NCBI GenBank assembly: GCA_012845835.1
Contig: JABAKD010000019.1
Location: 6,061,494 to 6,125,493 of the forward strand
Reading direction: 5' to 3'
Source of the DNA: Undaria pinnatifida
Taxonomy: Eukaryota > Sar > Phaeophyceae > Laminariales > Alariaceae
DNA: 64,000 nt
How positions within the stretch are numbered: position 1 is the stretch's first letter; every line of letters starts with the position of its first letter. The notes below the pieces were generated by a model. It did not search any database and had not been told where the DNA came from. It saw only the letters and a list, made by a program, of their open reading frames with translations. This document shows positions 25,401 through 32,899 of the stretch, piece by piece. Both the position numbers and the translations under genes were made by a program.

Positions 25401-28400
25401 GGCGGCTGTGCCTTGGCTGTCTTCCTCCCCCTCTTCCTTCTCGCCGCTCTCCTTCTCTCCTCCTCCCTTCCCGTCTCCCTCCTTCCCTTCGCTTCCCCTG
25501 CCTTCACCCTCGTTCTCTTCTACCTCTTTCTCTTCGCCCCCCTCCCCTCCGCTCTCGCCCCCCGCCGCCTCCACTCCCGCCCCCGCAGGCTCGGGCGAGA
25601 GCTGGTCGCGGCCCCGCTTCGAGCGGACGCCTCCCTCCAGAGAGTCGTCGTCGACATCCATAGCTTCCCTGCCCAGCCGTGGCTGCTCACCAGCATCCCC
25701 ACTCTCACCCTCACCCTCCGTTAGGTCCGCCGCAGGCCACGGGGGTGCTACCACCACTGGCTCCGCTATCGCTGCAACATCATCGTCGCCACCGCCCCCG
25801 CTGCCGTCGCCACCCCCATCCCTTCTCCGGGAACCGACGCCATCAACTAGGCTCGCCATTTCAGCTCCGTCAGCCCTTATCTCCACCTTCGCCGCCATTA
25901 GACCCTCAGCCACGCCCCCGCCCCGCTCCACTGTATCCTCGCCCCGGCCCCCGACCTCCTCATCGCCCGGCTCCATCGCCCGTGGCGACGCTGCCGCGGG
26001 GGCGTCTTTTCCGGCTACAACGTCGGCTGCACCGCCGGCGGCCCCGCCATCTACAGCTTCCCTCCGTCCCTCCCCAGATTTTTCGGCGACCGCGGCTGCC
26101 CCCGTCTTCAGAGGCGCCACCGTTTCCCTCCCAGCCCCCGAACCCGTCCCTTTCCCCCTCCCCAACACCGCCTCTTCCTTCTGCTCTTTCTTAGGTTCAC
26201 GCTTCACCGCTCTCTCCCCGCGGGCTCCCGGTCGCGTACCGGCGCTCTCAATGCCGTATTTGACGAGGAGGGAATCGCCCACCCTAGACCCCATGAACAC
26301 TAACCCAGTTGACGACCGAGCACTCACCTCTGCCCCATCGTCACCCCAACCCCCACCCCCGCCTCCGCCAATATCTACGTCCTTCCGGCCAGCCGATACT
26401 GCGAGCACGGAGCAGGGGGAAGCCCGGCCGATGGGGCGTAACGACTGCCCGACCACTCTATCAGGCGCACAGCCCCCCCCGCCCCCCCCACCACCACCAC
26501 CGGCTAGGTGCAAGCGGAGCGCGTAGACCTCTCCCCCGCGGAGCGAGAGCAGCAGGGACGTGGGGGTGAGGAAAGCGCAGCGCACCACATCCAGCTCGAT
26601 GCACACATCGTAAGAACTCAAGTCAACCACTTCGAGTGCAGACTTTGAGTGCCTGGAAGAGCAGCGACCATCATCAACACCACCACCGCCGCAGCAGCAG
26701 CCGCCGCCACGGGGGGAAATGACCATGCGAACGCGAGCGCAAACACGGGACGGAGCGTGGCCGGAAGGGGCGTGGCGGGAAGGATTGGAGGGGGTTGTGA
26801 CGTTCGTGAGCACACCGGCGTTTGTTCAGGACCAAACGACCCAACGCGCTGAGCGACAAGAGGTGACCGCAGACCGGAAAACAGAATTTGGAGAGCAAAG
26901 CAGAGCCCGCGCCTCAACCACCGCCTCCACCCACCAACTCCAGTCTACCTACCTGAACGATGCCCCCACTTTGCAGCGGGCAAACCAGCTACAGCGACTG
27001 TTGAGGGAAAATCAGGGCGATTCATAAGGAAGAAATCCCCAGATAATTGACATCGAGGGCAATGATAGTGGGTGGCGGGGAAGAGAGGGAGGGAAGGAAA
27101 GAGGACCTACCTGAACGATGCCCACCCCCAGTCATTGTCCCCGCCTCGCATGGGGCAACCAAGAAGGCCATCGTCCACCGTTGCCCTCGCGTACCCGTTA
27201 ACGGCAAGGATAGACAGCACCTCCGACTGGTTCACATGTATCACGGCGTTCGTCGAAATCACCTTGGCGGGGAACGGAGGAAGGGAGGGAGGAAAGGAGT
27301 TCGAGAAAGGCGCGCTCTAGAGGTTCCACCATGGGGTAAACAAAAGAGTACCGGCATGGTTGGTGAGAACTGACGAGCTCATCGGCCAGGGGGGGGGAGA
27401 GAGGGGGGCGTGGGGTTACTAGGGCTGGTCGGCTAAGCAAACCCCTATTCTTGAATTAAACATAGCGGAACGGTTCTGGATCAACTGCAGCGGCAATCAT
27501 CGTTTAACGTGAGAACGAGCAAGCGAGAGCACACAGGCCTCACCTGCACACCCCCTATTGGAGAGGGCACGGCGATCAGGTCCCAGCTGTCGTGGGGCAG
27601 GTTGGTCACCTGCCAGATCACCGGCGCCTGACCCTGAAAATAAAAGCACACAATCGAGAGCGGCCGACGGGTAAAACAGGCACCCCCCCGCAGCGACTGT
27701 TAGCTTCGCTCCGACACGTTTGTTAGCGTAGCTTAGGTCCGACGAGTTTGACAGCTTCACTTCGACGAGTCTGCTAGTTTAGTTCGACGGGTCTGTTACC
27801 TAGGCTTCGACGCATATGTTAGCTTAGCTTGGAGGGGTAAGGCGAAGCAGGCAGGCAGGCAGGCAGGCAGAAACCAGTGGTGACACCAGGATGCGAAGCG
27901 AACTGAAACACCGCCGCTGCTACGATTGCGAGGTCCAAGGCACAATTAGCGCCGATCCGTACCAATATCAAACGCCGACTGTGCTGAGGAGATCTTATTG
28001 TGTTATTGTTTTCAATCGTTTGGTACGAACATGATTCGCCGCGAGTTCGGTTACGTAACAAACGCTCTCACATACGCCGTCTATGCTTACACCACGCCGG
28101 CCAAATATGTGACAAAGACAAGTTAGCCAGCTGTAAAGTCAAAGAAAATGGTGGATAATACCCAACTGCTCTGAAAGCTGAGAAAATGTAGCAGTATCGC
28201 GTGATCTACAGCTTCCTGTAAACTGATTGAGTATACGTACGCCGCCTTACAGAAGCAGTAATCAGTACCACCAAGTTTCGACAAGTGGGGGGGGAATACA
28301 AATACTAAATTATTTCACAACAACTACGAGCAACTATTTCGTACTACTTCCAAGACACAGAGTAACTTAAACATACAAGGGCGTCAATACCCTCATCCTC

Positions 28401-30567
28401 AAAAAAAGGTAAGAGGTGCCACCCCCTTTTCCTCGAGCGCTTCATTTCGTCTCCCCGAATCCCGATTTTGTTCAATGATCGGCCAACCTCCCTTCGTTCC
28501 ACTCCCCCCCGAACAAACAATCATTGTCATTAACTAATTAGGCTACCCCTCTATAACATTTCATTTTCACCTGGGTCAAGTTGACGGACAGCAGCACCAG
28601 CCGACACGTGGACCGCATCGACGCCAGCCGACCCGCGTATGTCTGAATAGGCTCGAACAGTATCGCCAGCGCGGGCTCGTGGAAACCCTCTAGAAACGTC
28701 GCAGCCTTGATAAACCTGAATAAAATACCAGGGTATATTCGTACACGTTGGCAGATGAAGTGGGGCGGTCTTGTGATGCTGTGTTGATCGAATCTCTTTT
28801 TCTGTCTTTCTTTACCTCTCCCTTCCCTCTCCCCTCTCTTGTCTGTCTGTCTGTCGCGCTCTACCCCCCCGTCTCCTCTCTCTATCTCTTTGTCTTTTCC
28901 TCTGGCAAACAACTCCCAAGGAGAAAGGTGGATCTTGACGAGTCTGACTGGTGCCTGCATCGTATCATATTAGTGTCGGCTTCTGTGCAGCCGCGGCAAA
29001 AAAGGGCTACCTTTACGGGCGCCCCGTTTGCGTATGCGCAGTATGCATGCATGACACGTGCGATACGTGTTTCTCTATCTGTACCAACACCAACGAGGCT
29101 CGTGCATGCGCAGTATACACGCACGATATGCGCGAGGAGTCTTCTTGAACGTGTATCATCACCATCAACACCAGGAAGGCACATCAACCCCGACGGTCTG
29201 CAGGGCGCCGAGGATAGCTGGCACCTGATGCTCAATCACGCCATTCTAGCAAAACAGCAGTTCATGTTACGCCCCCTCCCCAACCCTTTCTCCCGCAACG
29301 AAAAACGTATAGATGCTCCTCGCCAAAAACAAAGGCATACAAATCACGACTGAGCTACGCTGAACTGGTTGCATTACAACTACAGTACAGACAGACATGC
29401 CTACAACGCCAGGACTGAGAACGGGGGCCATTCTGGGAACCCTCACCCAGTGAAGCCGGCCTCCTCAAGATTTATCGTGAACGGTTTCAAAACTGCCAGG
29501 CGCGGCCCTCCATCCCTTGGCCCGTCACTCCTGATCGACCCGTCCCCCTCTCCCCCGCCTGGGGCTCCCTTAGCCCCCTCCTCGCCATTTCTGCCGTCCC
29601 AACCGACAACACCGTTACGGCCCATGCTACCGTAGTCCGACGCCCCCCCTCCCCCACCCCCGCCCCCCCCTGCTACCGCCGCCTCCATCGGAAACCCGGC
29701 GTCATCCCCAGCCGTCTCCTCGCTCGACAAGGGCGCCAACAATCCTCTTCTCCGCAGGTTTCTGTTCCGCCGCCGCTGGAGCTGTTGGGCGCGCTGCCTA
29801 GCCTCTTCGCTGACGAAAACCGAATGGGGCACGTGTTTCTTGGTGGGTAGGACGACCAGCTGGCAGCCGGCGACGATAGCAGCGAGGCACCGGCCCGACG
29901 GGTCGCTGGTGGAGATGGTGGCCGGGCGATCCTTGAGGGCGGAGGCGAGGCCGTACCCGGGCTCGATGCCGCCGGCACCGGGGCCGATGGCCTCTGCGTC
30001 GAAATTGTGTATGGAGAGGGTGCCCAGCCGGCCGAGCAGGGAGTCGTAGGCGACGAGGGCCATCTTGGCCGGACCGAATGAGACCACGAGGATGTCTTGC
30101 TCCTGTTGCTGCTGCCGCCGCCGCCGCCGCGCCGCCTCGATAGTCGTTGCGTCGGCGTCCGTGTCGGAGGCGGAGGTGTTGGTGCAGGCGTCGGCGGAGG
30201 CGTTTGTATTGGCTGTCGTGGGGGGGAGGATGTCGCCCCCCACAACGGGGATGACGGCAAGGGACGTGATGGTGCCGGCGATCGGGAAGGTGCCGGCCAA
30301 CTCGAGGAAGAAGGAGCTCGCATCGTCGTCATCGTCGTCGTTACCACCGTTCGAAGAAGCAGTGGCAGCAGTTGCGTCGTTTCTTGTTGCTGCTGCTGGG
30401 TCGCTGTCGGGACCGACACGGTGCACGCGGTAGAGCTCGAGGATAGACGCCTTCGCGACCACGAGGTCGTGGGAGCCGGCGGCGGTGATGCTGCCGAAGA
30501 CGGCATGATCTACCCCAGTTGGTGGGTGAAGCTGCCTGTAGCAGGTGTAGATTGCCGTTGAGGTCAT
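7807..30567 (-). CDS. CPSF1: Cleavage and polyadenylation specificity factor 160-kDa subunit, 21 exons
   Basis: CPSF160 scaffolds the nuclear complex that recognises the poly(A) signal. Exons in gene order: 30567-29447, 28715-28571, 27633-27544, 27262-27111, 26652-24852, 24280-23974, 23607-23311, 22810-22520, 21960-20144, 19591-19421, 18673-18368, 17575-17417, 15997-15905, 15394-14804, 14120-13992, 13683-13634, 13272-13149, 10375-10235, 9598-9506, 8857-8676, 7999-7807. Each exon matches consecutive parts of the CPSF160/DDB1-like beta-propeller family: the N terminus YRQLHPPTG, then FLEGFHEPALAILFEP, HVNQSEVLSILAVNG, LGSR-like MGSRVGDSLLVKYG, and the C-terminal CPSF_A region with VVSDGRRNL, MDGGLGAILP and LDGSLLWRF, ending IDLASLF. 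Splice phases agree at all 20 junctions; three +1 frame breaks sit inside exons 6 and 9. The product is about 2,750 residues, against about 1,440 in animals. The excess is acidic or Gly/Ala-rich linker, mainly in exons 5, 9 and 14. All introns are GT-AG except the GC-AG intron 18. Confidence 0.95.
9176..9459. mobile_element. GGGTC-rich palindromic (MITE-like) element, copy 1
   Basis: It begins CAGCGTTTTTCACGG and ends CCGTAAAAAGCCCTG, so the ends are imperfect inverted repeats. The interior is made of GGGTCGGGTC on the left and GACCCGACCC on the right, including a nearly pure CCCGA run at 9355-9430. It lies in CPSF1 intron 19 (8858-9505). A related copy is at 16415-16669. No target-site duplication was identified. 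Confidence 0.5.
9599..10234 (-). other. CPSF1: GC-AG intron 18 of CPSF1
   Basis: Exon 18 ends AACTTGAAG and is followed by GCAAGA; no usable GT is nearby. Exon 19 begins after GATGCTACAG. The phase-0 join gives NLKVLQYAPN, matching the conserved family segment, so the GC donor is strongly supported by conservation. Confidence 0.8.
10490..11275 (+). repeat. Imperfect GGT trinucleotide tract in CPSF1 intron
   Basis: Long GGT/GTG-rich purine-biased sequence in intron 17. It yields artefactual poly-Val, poly-Gly or poly-Trp frames on one strand and His/Pro/Thr frames on the other. Confidence 0.85.
11489..13068 (+). mobile_element. Degenerate, 5'-truncated LINE fragments inside CPSF1 intron 17
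   Basis: From about 11,677 to 12,780 a broken reading frame encodes a LINE region downstream of the reverse transcriptase active site (VEISNDCSWDAHI, KLEYAGEVWEGN, MLGCSSTT, then NMCPCGTTTESRTHIVG in another frame) and a terminal NIWKKRNEHPNVGG. Stops and frame changes near 12,030, 12,127 and 12,216 make it a pseudogene. No YxDD motif is present, so it is 5'-truncated. A second degenerate copy of the tail follows at 12,801-12,950. A diverged 3' UTR-like segment occurs both before (11489-11600) and after (12955-13068). The junctions share AATGAGTAC followed by a C run. Orientation is antisense to CPSF1. Family assignment rests on remembered similarity to brown-algal LINE proteins. Confidence 0.7.
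13326..13485 (+). repeat. GGGA and GCCA tetranucleotide microsatellites
   Basis: GGGA/GGAC units fill 13326-13400 and GCCA units fill 13441-13483. They lie in CPSF1 intron 16, close to exon 17. Confidence 0.9.
14530..14654 (-). pseudogene. Partial duplicate of CPSF1 exon 14 within intron 14
   Basis: The segment 14568-14654 duplicates the 3' end of exon 14 (14782-14869). On the minus strand it still reads SPRMFVAVGTGMNEVQG in the same frame, against SPRMYVAVGTGMNEVQG in the parent. Many differences are synonymous or conservative (AGA/AGG, AAC/AAT, Y/F, D/E, K/R). A pyrimidine-rich stretch ending TCTCCCAG|G precedes it, like an acceptor. The parent's donor GCG|GTGCGT is GCGTTGCAT here, so the original donor is lost. 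An inverted repeat sits at 14527-14557. Confidence 0.65.
16200..16352 (+). repeat. Dispersed repeat family A, copy 2
   Basis: Shares GTAGGCCATGG, TTGTTCATCGGGTTGCGCC, AGCTCCTCAAGTGGTTAGGA and GTACACCTCTA blocks with the other copies. Located in CPSF1 intron 12. Confidence 0.6.
16415..16669. mobile_element. GGGTC-rich palindromic (MITE-like) element, copy 2
   Basis: It runs from CACGGGTTTCCACGGGTCGG to GACCCGCGAAAAGCCCTG. It has the same left-GGGTC/right-GACCC organisation and the same AAAAGCCCTG terminus as the copy at 9176-9459. It lies in CPSF1 intron 12. Confidence 0.5.
16745..16906 (+). repeat. Dispersed repeat family A, copy 3
   Basis: Shares CAGTAGGCCATGGG, GATCGCGTTGCACC, a T-rich block, GAGCTCGTCAAGGGAGGAAG and GGGTGCATCTCTA with the other copies. 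A further fragment (GGGCTCCTCAAGCGAGGAAA) lies just upstream near 16703. Confidence 0.55.
17147..17222 (+). repeat. Dispersed repeat family B, copy 1
   Basis: The core CGGAGTATC...GCTTGCAAAAATGAGTATCGAC recurs at 43517-43589 on the plus strand and near 58740-58822 on the minus strand. Confidence 0.6.
17636..18015 (+). repeat. GGT trinucleotide tract in CPSF1 intron 11
   Basis: GGTGGT runs with occasional substitutions fill most of intron 11. They read as ACC repeats on the CPSF1 sense strand. Confidence 0.9.
19997..20091 (+). repeat. CCAAA pentanucleotide microsatellite
   Basis: About 18 near-perfect CCAAA units in CPSF1 intron 9, roughly 50 bases inside the donor at 20143 (TTTGG on the sense strand). 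Confidence 0.95.
20925..21014 (-). other. CPSF1: Frame break 3 in CPSF1 exon 9 (C runs 20925-20937 and 20997-21014)
   Basis: The frame carrying SYLVVCRRGGLLEVLT upstream and the frame carrying SDVIVHPVGAVEGP downstream differ by +1. Both conserved blocks belong to the CPSF160 family. The switch must occur near these 13- and 18-base homopolymers. Confidence 0.7.
21337..21353 (-). other. CPSF1: Frame break 2 in CPSF1 exon 9 (17-base C run)
   Basis: The frame holding SEDEEWATLYGAASG upstream and the frame holding SYLVVCRRGGLLEV downstream differ by +1. The overlap region contains this uninterrupted 17-base run (G on the sense strand). Confidence 0.7.
22811..23000 (+). repeat. GGGTTGGGGTT-type tract in CPSF1 intron 7
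   Basis: Degenerate GGGTT/GGGGTTG units fill the part of intron 7 next to exon 8. Similar tracts occur in intron 6 (23620-23690) and intron 5 (24440-24600). They are not telomeric TTTAGGG arrays. Confidence 0.7.
24173..24188 (-). other. CPSF1: Frame break 1 in CPSF1 exon 6 (16-base C run)
   Basis: Exon 6 is 307 bases although both flanking junctions are phase 0. Its start reads VVDSLCTLGPIVDAALVP, and its end reads SLVCAAGYGQEGALTVFS in a frame shifted by one. The 16-base G run (sense strand) between them is the likeliest place. Confidence 0.75.
26948..26965 (-). repeat. Copy of the CPSF1 exon 4 donor site in intron 4
   Basis: Eighteen bases identical to 27106-27123, the end of exon 4 with its donor (TTCAG|GTAGG on the sense strand). 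This is a possible decoy or alternative 5' splice site 158 bases downstream of the real one. Confidence 0.6.
27699..27871 (+). repeat. Degenerate ~34-bp tandem repeat and GGCA run
   Basis: About five copies resembling GTTAGCTTAGCTTCGACGAG fill 27699-27836, followed by a GGCA run (27849-27871). Both lie in CPSF1 intron 2. Confidence 0.7.
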
Positions 30568-30953
30568 GTTTTCTCTCTACCGTCCGGGTAGTTTCTGCTA
30601 GATAATGGAGCGGCTGGTATGATACCCGTGGCTCTCTTTCAGGTTTTGATCGTAGTTGCTGCTGCTGTTGCAGTTGCTGCTGTCGCTGGCGCCTCTGTTG
30701 CTGCTGTTGCTGCTGCTCTCTGCTAGGAGTACGTGATGCACCTCGACGAGCAAGCAAGATCAACGGTGGTCGATTGTGGTGTTTGATTCCGCTTCTCGTC
30801 AGCAACCCACGGTCTCTTTCCGCATGCCTCCTCTGCAGCAAGGAAAGGCCAACGCACTCCCTACGGAGAACGAGAGAGCAGGGCCTACGACACAAGCTAT
30901 GGCTGCGCCGTGAGGTGCATCCTCTCTCACGGTGTTTGCTGGCGATTTGTTCC
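30568..30953 (-). promoter_or_regulatory. CPSF1 5' flank / 5' UTR, truncated by MULE insertion
   Basis: Only 387 bases separate the CPSF1 start codon from the transposon. The sense strand carries CAG/CAA-rich stretches near 30655-30720. No TATA box or defined core element could be assigned. The last ten bases (30944-30953) are the left target-site duplication. Confidence 0.5.
30944..30953 (+). repeat. Left target-site duplication of the MULE
   Basis: GATTTGTTCC immediately before the left inverted repeat, identical to 42739-42748. Confidence 0.95.
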
Positions 30954-31249
30954 GGGGAGTGATAATGACACACATGTGGGTGTCATTTTTTTGACACACA
31001 GGGGACAAAAGAGCTCCATCCCCGGGTTTCCACCCTCTGGTTTATGCTTATCGGACACAGCATGCACCTCTCTTTGAGGTCGCAAAGAAGGCTGGATGTC
31101 GCGCCCTGTAGGCACGCCGACACCACCGCAGACAGCAGCACGTAGTCTGCACATCACTGACCCTTCCATATCCAAGTCGTGGAGCCGGAGATGGAAAAAT
31201 CGTCCAGAACGAGCTCCCTTCGTGGTGCCGTCACCACAGCAGCAGCAGC
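30954..31249 (+). repeat. Left terminal inverted repeat of the MULE
   Basis: 296 bases matching the reverse complement of 42443-42738 with one mismatch seen. It contains a short internal palindrome (TGACACACATGTGGGTGTCA). Homology ends inside a CAG run. Confidence 0.95.
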
Positions 31250-32545
31250 ACGCAGATCAAACATGCTGCCTGCACTCAATCACCACAGATAGCAGCAGGT
31301 AGGATAGATCTTTATCACCGTCAGATATCCGACTGTTGGCGATCATGATGGAGAAAACGTGGACATAGAGCTTAGTTTGAGACACCTTCACAGGCGCAGC
31401 AGCAAACAGCAGCACTGATGCCGGGCCACTGATGCCCCGTAGTACAACCACCAGCACGCAAAGATGAAAGAAGGAACGAGGCAGATCAAGCGCGTTGCTG
31501 GCACGCCATCACCACGATAGATAGCGGACGCAATCTATGCATTGTTGCTGATCCTACATATCTCCGTTTAGGGGTTCGAGACCGACAAATCAGCACGTAG
31601 TCTGCACATCACTGACCTTTCCATATCCAAGTCGTGGAGCCAGAGATGGAAAAATCGTCGAGAACGAGCTCCCTTCGTGGTGCCGTCATCAGAGCAGCAG
31701 CAGCACGCAGATCAAACATGCTGCCTGCCGCACGCAGTCACCTCAACAGAGAGCAGCAGCTAGGCTAGATGTTTATCACCGTCACATATCCGACTTTTGG
31801 CGTTCATGATGGAGAAAACGCGGAGATAGAGCTTAGTTTGAGATGATACCTTCACAGGCGCAGCAGCAAACAGCAGCACTACTAGTGCCCCGTAGTACAA
31901 CCACCAGCACGCAAAGATGAAAGAAGGAACGAGGCAGATCAAGCGCGTTGCTGCCACGCTATGACGATAGACAGCGGACGCAATCTATGCATTGAATCTA
32001 TGCATTGTTGCTGACCCTAGATAGCCCTAGATATCTCCGTTTAGGGGTTCGAGACCGACAAATCAGCACGTAGTCTGCACATCACTGACCCTTCCATATC
32101 CAAGTCGTGGAGCCGGAGATGAAAAAATCGTCGAGAACGAGCTCCCTTCGTGGTGTCGTCATCAGAGCAGCAGCAGCATAGGCACCCGCGCCAGCCACCA
32201 AAGATCTCCGCGGCGGAGACGCAGATCAAACATGCTGCCTGCACGCAATCACCTCCACAGATAGTAGCAGCTAGGCTAGATGGTTATGACCGTCAGATAT
32301 CCGACGTTTGGCGTTCATGATGGAGAAAACGTGGAGATAGAGCTTAGTTTGAGACACCTTCACAGGCGCAGCAGCAAACAGCAGCACTGGTGTCACGAAG
32401 TACAACCACTACCAGGACGCAAAGATGAAAGAAGGAACGAGGCAGATCAAGCGCGTTGCTGGCACGCCATCACCACGATAGACAGCGGACGCAATCTATG
32501 CATTGTTGTTGACCCTAGATATCTCCGTTCAGGGGTTCGAGACCG
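31141..32545 (+). repeat. Three tandem subterminal repeats of the MULE
   Basis: Units of about 455, 473 and 477 bases start at 31141, 31596 and 32069 with CGTAGTCTGCACATCACTGA. Each continues through an AGCTCCCTTCGTGGTG block, a GATGGAGAAAACG block and a CAGGCGCAGCAGCAAACAGC block, and each ends near GGGGTTCGAGACCG. The first unit overlaps the inner part of the left inverted repeat. Copy 3 keeps a block of about 40 bases, absent from copies 1 and 2, that also occurs next to the right inverted repeat. Confidence 0.9.
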
Positions 32546-32899
32546 GGAAATCGAGACAGGGAAATCGTCAGAGTCTGATGCACTACACCCCATCGTTTGA
32601 AATACCCGTCGACAGGTTCGTCCTCCACTAGAATCTCACCCTGATTGTTCTGGTAGGCGAAGGTGCTGTATGCATGGGCTGCGCCCTCCCGGAGGGAACA
32701 GTATACGCCATCCAACGTCAGACCGTCTTCAAATACCACACAAACAAAACCGGTGACAACAGCAGCATAAAACCACCAATGAACCAGCACATAGACATGT
32801 TTTCCACCCAGGCAGGCTCTCTCCCCAATCCTCGCGGCCCATGGACACGAGCAAGGCAAACACCAAGCGCGGTTCAAAACAGCAAACAGCTGGAAGTTC

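Noticed and set aside
24880..26526. 548-residue plus-strand open frame
   Set aside because: Antisense shadow of CPSF1 exon 5; its Ser/Pro-rich composition mirrors the acidic/Ala-rich sense linker, and no domain is present.
29165..29235. Possible extra CPSF1 exon (VPAILGALQTVGVDVPSW)
   Set aside because: Its phase does not fit exon 1, and exons 1 and 2 join directly to give the conserved NLEEAGFTGFIKAATFLEG.
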